DNA of 8,647 bases from Bacteroidota bacterium (lineage in GTDB: Bacteria > Bacteroidota > Bacteroidia > Bacteroidales > UBA1556): NCBI GenBank assembly GCA_003648395.1, contig QMPB01000156.1:1-8647 (forward strand), given 5' to 3'. The notes below the pieces were generated by a model, which ran no database searches, was not told the origin of the DNA, and saw nothing but the letters and a program-made list of their open reading frames with translations. Of the stretch, positions 1 to 6,504 are shown piece after piece (position 1 is the stretch's first letter; the number at the start of each line of letters is the position of its first letter). Made by a program: the position numbers and the translations under genes.

Positions 1-1041
1 GAAGATTATAGGCTTGTAGGAGGAGTTAATATAAAACCAAACCTTAAGAATAATGAGTATTTTCTTACTTTTTCTGATTATAAGAACCGAATTGATAAGG
101 ATTATACTTTCCATAGAAACATACTTGAAGGATATGGCTCTAGAGGTGAACTGGTATTGCATAAAATCCACGAAATATTTGTTAAAGTAGGTATTCCAAT
201 CAATAATGTTAAAGGTTTTAGAGTAACCATGGGTATGCGTAATGATATAGCTGTAACTAAGTCTTTTGGCACTGCAAAATCGCTTTCTGACCCTGATGTA
301 ATGACTTTTAATTCCATTCTTAGGGGCGAATATGTTTTTGATAATACTCGCAAAGGAGGCTCGAATATTCTCTTTGGAACGCGTTATAAAATATTTGGTG
401 AATACTATCAGCCAATGGGAGATCTTAATAATAATTTATTTGTTGTGGGTTTTGATTTCAGAAAATACATTCAAATTCATAAATCATTTGTTTGGGCAAA
501 CAGAATAGCAGGAAGTTCATCCTTTGGCACCCAGCGATTAATATATTATATGGGTGGTGTTGATAATTGGATGTTTGCGAAGTTTAACCCTCATGTGCAG
601 GTAGACGAAGAGCAGGATTTTATATATCAAACATTGGCAACAAATATGCGTGGTTTTAGACAAAATATAAGAAATGGAAATAATTTCTTTTTGTTTAATA
701 CTGAATTACGATTTCCTTTGATTAAATACTTTAGTCCTAAGCCGGTAAAGTCTGCTTTTTGGAATAACTTTATGATAATAGGATTTGGTGATATTGGTAC
801 AGCTTGGACTGGGCCGAATCCGTTTTCTGATAAGAACGCTCTTTTTAAGAAAAATATTTATCAAAATCCTGTTGAGATTACAATTATTAATCAAGACGAC
901 CCCATTGTTGGAGGTTATGGACTTGGCTTAAGAAGTACTATTTTTGGTTATTATATACGTGCCGATTGGGCCTGGGGAGTTGTAAATGGTATTCCAGCCA
1001 ATAAACCAATGTTTAATTTATCGTTAAGTTTGGATTTCTAA
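1..1041 (+). CDS. Omp85-superfamily outer-membrane beta-barrel protein, C-terminal part (5' truncated)
   Basis: The reading frame is open from the first base, so the true start lies upstream; 346 residues are visible. The whole visible part looks like an outer-membrane beta-barrel: alternating hydrophobic/polar strands rich in aromatic and Gly residues, ending in a terminal strand closed by Phe (NLSLSLDF), the usual barrel-assembly signal. Residues 217-219 read RGF, the hallmark loop motif of the Omp85/BamA/TamA superfamily. They are followed by an N-x-ELRFPL strand, also as in BamA. YYMGGVDNW (residues 182-190) and a GFGDIGTAW strand resemble Bacteroidetes-specific large proteins that carry an N-terminal beta-propeller (TolB/PD40-like) before such a barrel. 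That N-terminal part is an inference, because it is outside the window. It is unlikely to be BamA itself, since no POTRA domain can be seen here. The TSUP gene follows after 37 nt and may be co-transcribed. The superfamily is fairly sure; the exact role (lipid or protein transport) is unknown. Confidence 0.78.
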   Translation, partial: EDYRLVGGVNIKPNLKNNEYFLTFSDYKNRIDKDYTFHRNILEGYGSRGELVLHKIHEIFVKVGIPINNVKGFRVTMGMRNDIAVTKSFGTAKSLSDPDVMTFNSILRGEYVFDNTRKGGSNILFGTRYKIFGEYYQPMGDLNNNLFVVGFDFRKYIQIHKSFVWANRIAGSSSFGTQRLIYYMGGVDNWMFAKFNPHVQVDEEQDFIYQTLATNMRGFRQNIRNGNNFFLFNTELRFPLIKYFSPKPVKSAFWNNFMIIGFGDIGTAWTGPNPFSDKNALFKKNIYQNPVEITIINQDDPIVGGYGLGLRSTIFGYYIRADWAWGVVNGIPANKPMFNLSLSLDF

Positions 1042-1078
1042 TTATAGACAGATTATTGTAAATAGATTTAAAGAAAAA

Positions 1079-1453
1079 ATGAAAATGACTTTTACTACCA
1101 TATTAATTCTTATGATAATAGGCTTGGCTGCTGGTATTTTAAGTGGCTTTGCTGGAGTTGGAGGAGGTGTGATTATAATTCCCGCTTTGATTTTTCTTTT
1201 GGGAATGACGCAATTCGAGGCTCAAGGCACTTCTCTTGCTTTGATGATTCCCCCCATTGGCATATTGGCGGCAATGAATTACTATAAGGAAGGATATATT
1301 AATTGGAGATATGCTGCTATTTTAGCAATATTCTTTTTTGTAGGTGGTTATATTGGATCTAAAATGGCACTAACAATTCCTCAAAATATTGTTAAGAAAG
1401 GTTTTGCTGTTTTTATTATTGTTATAGGTGTTAAAATGCTTGTAGGAAAGTGA
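1079..1453 (+). CDS. TauE/SafE (TSUP) family membrane transporter, half-size
   Basis: A 124-residue, very hydrophobic protein with about four to five membrane segments (approximately residues 6-22, 31-43, 51-69, 78-97 and 106-122). The first segment ends in the glycine-rich GFAGVGGG (23-30) followed by P35, and then A48-Q-G-T-S-L. This is the conserved repeat motif of the TauE/SafE (TSUP) family, which moves sulfite, sulfoacetate and other small anions across the inner membrane. Typical members have two such repeats and about 240-270 residues; this one has a single repeat, so it would have to work as a dimer or larger assembly. Its reading frame is clean and it ends at a normal TGA, so it looks like a natural short form rather than a broken gene. 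The ATG is preceded by A-rich sequence without a Shine-Dalgarno, normal for Bacteroidetes. It lies 37 nt after the outer-membrane gene. The substrate cannot be told from sequence. Confidence 0.85.
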   Translation: MKMTFTTILILMIIGLAAGILSGFAGVGGGVIIIPALIFLLGMTQFEAQGTSLALMIPPIGILAAMNYYKEGYINWRYAAILAIFFFVGGYIGSKMALTIPQNIVKKGFAVFIIVIGVKMLVGK

Positions 1454-1495
1454 TTACTAAGAATGTATTATGTAAGAAAATCAATAATATAGGGT

Positions 1496-1523
1496 GTAAA
1501 TTTTAAGCTTATATAAGATTTAC
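1496..1523. repeat. AT-rich inverted repeat between TSUP gene and gpsA
   Basis: Ten bases at 1496-1505 pair with 1514-1523 (one G-U pair) around an 8-base loop. It starts 43 nt after the TSUP stop codon and 78 nt before the gpsA start. No T-tract follows on the plus strand, so it is not a classical intrinsic terminator. It may be an RNA 3'-end stabiliser for the upstream gene or an operator. The pairing is seen directly; the role is a guess. Confidence 0.4.
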
Positions 1524-1532
1524 TAAAAATGA

Positions 1533-1548
1533 TACAACAAAAGTTGTA
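1533..1548 (+). promoter_or_regulatory. Perfect inverted repeat TACAAC-AAAA-GTTGTA touching the gpsA -7 element
   Basis: A perfect 6-bp inverted repeat with a 4-base spacer, 52 nt before the gpsA ATG. Its last two bases are the first two of the proposed -7 element at 1547-1554. A protein bound here would cover the promoter, so it is a candidate operator. The repeat is short for a DNA-binding site and could be chance in AT-rich DNA. Confidence 0.35.
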
Positions 1549-1554
1549 ATTTCG
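1547..1554 (+). promoter_or_regulatory. Probable -7 promoter element of gpsA (TAATTTCG)
   Basis: TAATTTCG matches seven of eight positions of the Bacteroidetes -7 consensus TAnnTTTG and lies 46 nt before the gpsA ATG, giving an expected leader of about 40 nt. No TTTG/TTG -33 element is present at the usual 17-23 nt spacing. It is therefore supported by one element only. Confidence 0.4.
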
Positions 1555-1600
1555 CATTAAGGCATAAAGTATAAAATATATAATAATTTTAACACAAATA

Positions 1601-2596
1601 ATGCTAAACAAGAACATAGCTGTAATAGGATCAGGAAGTTGGGGCACTGCTTTGGTAAAACTCTTAGGCCATAATTTGGATAAAGTTGGCTGGTGGGTTC
1701 GTCACGAGAGCACCAAAAATCACGTAATGGTTCATGGAAGGAATCCTGACTATCTTCAATATGCAGAATTGCTTCCCGAAAAGATTGATATATCTACTGA
1801 TATGAAATATATAGTGGATAATTATGATATTCTTATTTTTGCTATTCCTTCAGCCTTTCTTAAGAAAAGTATTATAGCCAATAATGTAACAGATCTTAGT
1901 GGTAAAATTATTGTTTCTGCTATTAAAGGGATTGTTCCAGAGTCTAATCAGATTGTTGCAAACTATTTTCATACCGATTTCGACGTTAAATACAATGATA
2001 TAGGAATAATAGCAGGGCCTTGTCATGCTGAGGAGGTAGCTATGCAAAAGTTATCGTTCTTAACTATTGCTTTCTTAGATGAGGAAAGGGCTCAATTTGT
2101 TGCTGACTTATTCTCCACTTGGTTTATGAAAATGAAAACCTCTACCGACATTGCTGGTACTGAATATGCTGCTATGATTAAGAATATTGTAGCCATAGCA
2201 AATGGTATTTGTATTGGATTGGGTTATGGCGATAATTTTCAGGCGGTGCTTATCGTAAATGCCATGCGTGAGATTCGTCGCTTTCTAGAAGATGTATTCC
2301 CACAGTATCGTAAGGTTATGGATACCGAATATGTTGGTGATCTATTGGTAACGTCTTATTCAAAGTTTAGTAGAAATCGCACATTCGGTACATATATTGG
2401 ACGCGGATACTCTATAAAAGCTACTATGGCCGAAATGAAGATGGTTTCTGAAGGTTATTATGCTGTAAAATGTCTTGTTGAAATTAATAAAGAACATAAA
2501 GTTTATCTTCCAATAACGGAGGCTGTTTATAATATTCTTTACGAAGGAGTTTCCCCTACAATAGAGATGAAGTTGCTTTCGGATAAACTGAATTAA
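1601..2596 (+). CDS. gpsA: Glycerol-3-phosphate dehydrogenase [NAD(P)+]
   Basis: A full-length 331-residue GpsA, the cytoplasmic enzyme that reduces dihydroxyacetone phosphate to sn-glycerol 3-phosphate with NAD(P)H, the first committed precursor of phospholipids. The N-terminal Rossmann fold shows GSGSWG at 10-15 (dinucleotide-binding GxGxxG). SAIKG at 106-110 carries the substrate-site lysine K109, and GPCHAEE at 139-145 is the Bacteroidetes version of the GPS-x-A-xE motif. MIKN (192-195) holds the catalytic lysine K194 and is followed by the helical C-terminal domain with the GDLLVTSYSKFSRNRTFG segment. Length matches the family. The ATG at 1601 is chosen because the beta strand and GxGxxG follow at once. 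It has its own promoter region, and its stop codon directly abuts the convergent thpR stop at 2597, so there is no separate 3' spacer. Identity is firm. Confidence 0.96.
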   Translation: MLNKNIAVIGSGSWGTALVKLLGHNLDKVGWWVRHESTKNHVMVHGRNPDYLQYAELLPEKIDISTDMKYIVDNYDILIFAIPSAFLKKSIIANNVTDLSGKIIVSAIKGIVPESNQIVANYFHTDFDVKYNDIGIIAGPCHAEEVAMQKLSFLTIAFLDEERAQFVADLFSTWFMKMKTSTDIAGTEYAAMIKNIVAIANGICIGLGYGDNFQAVLIVNAMREIRRFLEDVFPQYRKVMDTEYVGDLLVTSYSKFSRNRTFGTYIGRGYSIKATMAEMKMVSEGYYAVKCLVEINKEHKVYLPITEAVYNILYEGVSPTIEMKLLSDKLN

Positions 2597-3154
2597 TTAC
2601 CCTAGCTTAAAAGAGCTAATAAGCTTATAATCAACACCTTTATTGGTAATAATACTTTCCAACAGCACTATCTCATTTATCATTAGACTACTTAATTCTA
2701 TTATTTTATATTTCTTCATTTGTTTCTGAAAAAAACTACTACTATTGGTTTTGATAATTCTTCCAAGCGATATGTGGGGAACAAAATTCTGACGATCGGC
2801 ATATAAACCAATTTTATCAAGATTTTCCTGTATACTTTTAGCAAAGTCTTTCATTTGTGACTCTTCGTTTATGCCTAGCCATAATACTTTTGGTGCACCT
2901 CGGCTACCAAACATAGCAAGTTTGCTTATGGTAAGCTCAATAGATTTTTGATCATTAAATAGTTCCTGTAGAGATTCTGAAATTTTATGAATACGTTTTT
3001 CGTTTGTGGGTCCAAAAAACTTCAATGTCATATGCAAATATTTTGGCTCAATCCACCGCACATCCATAAAATTGAAATTACGATGAAGCTCTTTTATCAT
3101 TACTTCGGAAAGTGGGTCAATGGGAATTCTAATTGCTAAAAAAATCTTGCGCAT
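2597..3154 (-). CDS. thpR: RNA 2',3'-cyclic phosphodiesterase (2'-5' RNA ligase family)
   Basis: A 185-residue member of the 2H phosphoesterase superfamily, formerly annotated LigT/2'-5' RNA ligase. The two catalytic H-x-T/S-x motifs are both intact: HMTL at residues 41-44, followed by KFFG, and HISL at 127-130 in a VPHISLGR context. The start MRKIFLAIRIP and the WLG strand near residue 92 are typical of ThpR. Known members hydrolyse 2',3'-cyclic phosphate ends of RNA to 2'-phosphate in the cytoplasm. It is the last gene of a minus-strand unit, 19 nt after the radical SAM gene, and it ends against gpsA from the other strand. Alternative 2H substrates such as cyclic nucleotides cannot be excluded. 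There is no obvious functional link to its operon partners. Confidence 0.92.
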   Translation of the reverse strand: MRKIFLAIRIPIDPLSEVMIKELHRNFNFMDVRWIEPKYLHMTLKFFGPTNEKRIHKISESLQELFNDQKSIELTISKLAMFGSRGAPKVLWLGINEESQMKDFAKSIQENLDKIGLYADRQNFVPHISLGRIIKTNSSSFFQKQMKKYKIIELSSLMINEIVLLESIITNKGVDYKLISSFKLG

Positions 3155-3173
3155 GAGTTATTTTTATATATTT

Positions 3174-4184
3174 TTATAAACCTTCAGTACAATTCCTACA
3201 AATATCAATTTTGGCTCTATCGCTAAGTATTTGTTTACGGAAATTGGTATATTTATTTGAATTATTGATATTACAATATTCTTCAGAATTAATATTTCCA
3301 AACACATAATCGGCATCTTTATCAAAGCAGCAAGGCACAACATTTCCGTCCCATGTTATTACATTTGCCGACCAAGAACGAAAACATTTATTGGGCAAGC
3401 TACTTTTAATTCTATACTTACCATCGTCCTGTTTTTTATATCTTGAGTATTTTACAAGCCCAGGCATTAGATTATTACCATCTTCAAACTCATATAGTTG
3501 TGCGGTTTTTATACTTACGCTATCAACGCCAAGAGTTTTACCAAGAGCCTTAATCTCATTTATCTGATGCTCGTTATGCTTAAAAACTATAAACTGTAAT
3601 TCTACAAAAGGAGATTTTGATTTTAACGCCCTTCGCTTGCCAATAAAAGCACTTATATTATTAATTACCAGGTTAAAATCACCGCCTTTACGATATTTTA
3701 AATAGGTTTCGGAATCGGTTCCATCAAGAGATATTATAAGCCGATCTAATCCACTTTTTATTATGGGTTCAGAGTTTTCATCAGTAAGAAAATGTGCATT
3801 TGTTGAGGTGCTTATAATTAGTTTTTCTCTTTTCAGTCTTTTTACATAATCAACGAATTTGGGATGTAAAAGTGGTTCTCCTTGAAAATAAAACGTAACA
3901 TACATAAGGTGTTTGGCAAACTTTCGGATAATATTTTCAATAGTAGAATCATTAATGGAGCCAGTTTTTCTAGAGAACTTCTTTAGGCCCGAAGGACATT
4001 CTGGGCAACTTAGATTACAAGAGGTGGTCGGTTCTATGGAAATAGAAATAGGATTGCCTTTAAGGAAATATTTATGAAATACAATACTAAAAAAGTAACT
4101 ATAATAAATAGCTACCGCATTAAATAAGCGGCTAAAAGTAAGTACAGAAATAATTTTCTTAAACCAAAAAAAGCTGTTACTCAT
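3174..4184 (-). CDS. Radical SAM/SPASM domain protein of unknown substrate
   Basis: A 336-residue enzyme. C56-x3-C60-x2-C63 (CNLSCPEC) binds the [4Fe-4S] cluster that cleaves S-adenosylmethionine. QGEP at 101-104 is the SAM-contact motif, and SLDG at 152-155 is a further conserved strand. The C-terminal part has a SPASM/twitch-like region: C267 in KCFRSW, then DGNVVPCC (279-286) and ICRNC with C329 and C332, plus GN at 296-297, which should hold an auxiliary Fe-S cluster. Residues about 11-36 are hydrophobic and aromatic, possibly a membrane-associated amphipathic segment placed before the barrel. Radical SAM/SPASM enzymes modify peptides, proteins or small molecules. No precursor-peptide gene was found nearby, so the substrate is unknown. 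The gene begins 3 nt after the end of the PerM-family gene, implying translational coupling, and precedes thpR by 19 nt. Family assignment is firm. Confidence 0.92.
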   Translation of the reverse strand: MSNSFFWFKKIISVLTFSRLFNAVAIYYSYFFSIVFHKYFLKGNPISISIEPTTSCNLSCPECPSGLKKFSRKTGSINDSTIENIIRKFAKHLMYVTFYFQGEPLLHPKFVDYVKRLKREKLIISTSTNAHFLTDENSEPIIKSGLDRLIISLDGTDSETYLKYRKGGDFNLVINNISAFIGKRRALKSKSPFVELQFIVFKHNEHQINEIKALGKTLGVDSVSIKTAQLYEFEDGNNLMPGLVKYSRYKKQDDGKYRIKSSLPNKCFRSWSANVITWDGNVVPCCFDKDADYVFGNINSEEYCNINNSNKYTNFRKQILSDRAKIDICRNCTEGL

Positions 4185-4187
4185 TGC

Positions 4188-5279
4188 CTATAAGTCTTTC
4201 ATTAAGCGCTGGATAAAAATTCTGTCGCCTAAAAACTCCTTTAAAGTAATTCTAATAATAGTATAAAAAGGAATTGCGATAATCATTCCCAAAGGACCGC
4301 CTAATGTTCCACCCATTATTATTACAATAAAAATTTCTATTGGGTGAGCTTTTACGCTATTGGAATAGATAATTGGTTGCAGCAGAAAATTATCAATCAT
4401 ATTGGCAATAGCAAATACAAGTAGAATGCCACCAACAAGGCCTGCGGTATGTTCTACTCCAAGATATATACTAGTCATGGTAACTAGTATTGATGCTATA
4501 GTAGCGCCAATAAGTGGCCCTATATAAGGTATTAAATTCATAAGACCGCCAATAAAACCGATAAGTATAGCGTTTTCGAGGCCAACAATCCAGCCACCAA
4601 TAGTTATAAGTACCATCATGCTACTTACTTCAATAAGCACTCCGGCAAAATACCGTGTAAGCATTAGGTTTATTTTTTCAAGAATATTATTTGTTTGCTT
4701 GTATTTGTTTTCAGGAATAAAAAGCATAACAATACGTGTAAATAACTTATTATCCTGTATAAAGAAAAAGGAAAGGAAAAGTATGGAGAAAATTCCCATA
4801 AAAACACTTCCGGTAGTACTAACTAATCCACTAAAAACATTGTTTAATTGAATACTTGAAACTAAATCCTTAAGTTTTTCTCCAATTCTATGTTCAATTT
4901 CTTCAGTCTCATCAAGGGTGCCAATTTGGCGAAGTTTAGTTTCTAATAATTGAAGATTTTCCCCAATATTATCACCTATGGAGACGTAATCAACTTTCAT
5001 AAGAGCCGTTGTTTGTGAGTTAATAGCGGGAATAAGTATTGCAAGAAAACCCGTTATAATCAATAGCATAACAATCATGCTAATGGCGGCACTTATTGAG
5101 TTTGGAAGAGATTTTTTCTTGATTTTAATTTTTCCTAATAAACGCATTAAGGGTTGAGAAATTACTCCGATTAGTGAGGCCAATATTAGATAGACTAATA
5201 TAGAAGTAAAATACCAAATGAATGCCGAAAATAGAATAACACCTATTAATCTGTATGTTTTGTCAGAATTCCAAGTCAT
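4188..5279 (-). CDS. AI-2E family (PerM/TqsA-like) membrane transporter
   Basis: A 363-residue inner-membrane protein of the AI-2E exporter/PerM family. Hydrophobic segments lie near residues 11-40 (two), 61-84, 153-175, 213-233, 236-270, 281-291 and 314-345, with a long soluble stretch at about 95-150 between the N- and C-terminal halves, as in this family. The signature NLIPYIGPLIG is at 248-258, and the NMIDNFLLQPII segment at 293-304, with HPIEIFIVIIMGG following, is also typical. Members have been linked to autoinducer-2 export (TqsA), permease function and Na+/H+ antiport, so the cargo cannot be assigned. It is the first gene of a minus-strand unit that continues, after 3 nt, into the radical SAM enzyme and then thpR. 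A good -7 element sits 17 nt before its ATG, separating it from the deaminase gene upstream. The length is normal. Confidence 0.92.
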   Translation of the reverse strand: MTWNSDKTYRLIGVILFSAFIWYFTSILVYLILASLIGVISQPLMRLLGKIKIKKKSLPNSISAAISMIVMLLIITGFLAILIPAINSQTTALMKVDYVSIGDNIGENLQLLETKLRQIGTLDETEEIEHRIGEKLKDLVSSIQLNNVFSGLVSTTGSVFMGIFSILFLSFFFIQDNKLFTRIVMLFIPENKYKQTNNILEKINLMLTRYFAGVLIEVSSMMVLITIGGWIVGLENAILIGFIGGLMNLIPYIGPLIGATIASILVTMTSIYLGVEHTAGLVGGILLVFAIANMIDNFLLQPIIYSNSVKAHPIEIFIVIIMGGTLGGPLGMIIAIPFYTIIRITLKEFLGDRIFIQRLMKDL

Positions 5280-5296
5280 ATATTATACAGTTTTTA

Positions 5297-5304
5297 CAAA
5301 ATTA
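5297..5304 (-). promoter_or_regulatory. -7 promoter element for the PerM/radical SAM/thpR unit (TAATTTTG)
   Basis: On the minus strand TAATTTTG fits the Bacteroidetes -7 consensus TAnnTTTG at every fixed position and ends 17 nt before the ATG of the transporter gene, leaving a leader of only about 12 nt. The -33 element is not convincing. The sequence TTGTAAAAA occurs twice on the minus strand (5317-5309 and 5299-5291), exactly 18 bp apart and straddling this element, which may be chance or a binding-site pair. Confidence 0.45.
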
Positions 5305-5353
5305 GTTATTTTTACAATAGTAAAAAGATTGAATTTAGTTTTGATTTCTTTTC

Positions 5354-5887
5354 TTAATCTCTATCCTTAAAAAGGTCAGAATTATCAACCTTTTGTCCAG
5401 CGTATTGCTGAATTTCTTCACTCATATACTTCAGTTCAAGGCCAACCTCTTTAAACATAGCTTCAGACTCTTCTCCAGAATGGTATTTTTTTTCACAAAC
5501 CACACGCTTAATACCGCAATTGATAATTAGCATTGCACAAGTTCTACACGGAGTCATTCTGCAATAAAGGGTAGAGCCGTCAAGGGCAATTCCTCTGCGG
5601 GCAGCTTGAGTTATGGCATTTTGTTCGGCATGTACAGTACGAACACAATGTTGAGTAACGTGGCCATCCTCATGAATTAATTTTTTAAATAAATGCCCCA
5701 CATCGTCGCAATGAGCCAACCCCCTTGGGGAGCCAACATAGCCGGTTACTAGTATTTGCTTTTCTTTAGTAATAACGCAGCCACTACGTCCTCTATCACA
5801 GGTTGCTCGTCGTGCCACAGTATCGGCTAATTCTATAAAATACTCATCCCACGATGGGCGTATATGCTTTGTTTCTTCTTTCGTCAT
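5354..5887 (-). CDS. Deoxycytidylate (dCMP) deaminase family protein
   Basis: A 177-residue zinc-dependent deaminase. HAEQNA at 86-91 supplies the zinc ligand H86 and the proton shuttle E88; TPCRTC at 112-117 supplies the ligands C114 and C117. RPSWDEYF at 10-17, the ATCDRGRSGCVI stretch (28-39) and GYVGSPRGLAHCD (49-61) are conserved in dCMP deaminases. Additional Cys/His residues at 30, 59-60 and 80-81 could form the second, structural zinc site known in phage-type enzymes. Its reaction is dCMP to dUMP, which supplies thymidylate synthesis. It is somewhat longer than short bacterial ComEB-type proteins, with an insert between residues 62 and 80. It follows the P-loop kinase by 56 nt on the same strand, so it may belong to the same transcript, although no strong internal promoter was seen. 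Cytidine-type substrates other than dCMP are less likely but possible. Confidence 0.9.
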   Translation of the reverse strand: MTKEETKHIRPSWDEYFIELADTVARRATCDRGRSGCVITKEKQILVTGYVGSPRGLAHCDDVGHLFKKLIHEDGHVTQHCVRTVHAEQNAITQAARRGIALDGSTLYCRMTPCRTCAMLIINCGIKRVVCEKKYHSGEESEAMFKEVGLELKYMSEEIQQYAGQKVDNSDLFKDRD

Positions 5888-5943
5888 GATGCTGTTTTAC
5901 TTTATAAAATGCGTTCTTTATATAATTGTAGGAGAATATTGTC

Positions 5944-6501
5944 TTATTTATTTATATTAGAAATCACCGCTCTAACCTTATTATTTAGTTCATCTAAATC
6001 TCCATTATTATTAAAAACAAAATCAGCCTTTGAAATACATTTTGCAAGATTTTGTTTATTGGGATCGTTGGTATTCATTTCGCGCTCTTCGTTGGCTATA
6101 AATGTATTATAATCTACATTATCGGTGCTTGATTTACGAATTTGTATTCTATTATAGCGAATATTACTATCGGCATCTACGGCAAACAGATAGAAGGAGC
6201 CCTTTGCTCGTAACGAATCAATTTCGCCAGGAGTTCGAATACTCTCAATAATGCAATTTACATTATTCTTTATGGCCTTATTATATAATTCATCAGTAAT
6301 AAATGAAGGAGAATTATTGCTTCTAAGCTCATTTGCAACAATAGTCATTGAATCGCGATTAACCTCCATACCCCGCTCTTGAATTACTCCTATCAAATAA
6401 TCGCGAACAGAATAGTGTTTATAATTATATTCTTCTTTTAGTAAATCTACAATAGTACCTTTTCCTGCTCCTAAAGTTCCTGTTATTCCTATTACATTCA
6501 T
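5944..6501 (-). CDS. P-loop NMP kinase / dephospho-CoA kinase-like (UPF0200-like) protein
   Basis: A 185-residue cytoplasmic P-loop protein. The first strand and Walker A are MNVIGITGTLGAGKGT, with the phosphate-binding loop at residues 8-16 (G8, G13, K14, G15, T16), as in adenylate kinases. After it come a YSVRDYL segment, an ANELR helix, an IESIRTPGEI region that resembles the LID/acceptor part of NMP kinases, and an IRYNRIQIR stretch with arginines expected to contact phosphates. The C-terminus has a KADFVFNNNGD segment, as in dephospho-CoA kinase-like proteins. The general pattern resembles the archaeal UPF0200/dephospho-CoA-kinase-like group more than bacterial CoaE. The substrate is unknown: a (deoxy)nucleoside monophosphate is the best guess because it sits 3 nt after the LOG gene and just before a dCMP deaminase. 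Kinase fold is confident; substrate is not. Confidence 0.72.
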   Translation of the reverse strand: MNVIGITGTLGAGKGTIVDLLKEEYNYKHYSVRDYLIGVIQERGMEVNRDSMTIVANELRSNNSPSFITDELYNKAIKNNVNCIIESIRTPGEIDSLRAKGSFYLFAVDADSNIRYNRIQIRKSSTDNVDYNTFIANEEREMNTNDPNKQNLAKCISKADFVFNNNGDLDELNNKVRAVISNINK

Positions 6502-6504
6502 ATA

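Noticed and set aside
102..353. Open frame on the minus strand inside the outer-membrane barrel gene
   Set aside because: Antisense to a clearly coding Omp85 segment; the translation has no recognisable domain.
706..894. 62-residue minus-strand open frame in the barrel gene
   Set aside because: Antisense to conserved barrel strands; composition follows the opposite strand.
1454..1600. Search for a riboswitch or small RNA before gpsA
   Set aside because: Only two short inverted repeats are present; no known riboswitch core or multi-stem layout was recognised.
1850..2047. 65-residue minus-strand open frame inside gpsA
   Set aside because: Fully antisense to conserved GpsA motifs; no support for coding.
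2603..2618. Possible bidirectional terminator hairpin near the gpsA/thpR junction
   Set aside because: Only a 5-bp stem with a 6-base loop, no T-tract on either side, and located inside the thpR coding region.
4618..4851. 77-residue plus-strand open frame inside the PerM-family gene
   Set aside because: Antisense to transmembrane-coding sequence; no family resemblance.
5864..6112. 82-residue plus-strand open frame over the deaminase start and kinase end
   Set aside because: Overlaps two well-supported genes on the other strand; the hydrophobic look comes from antisense AT-rich codons.
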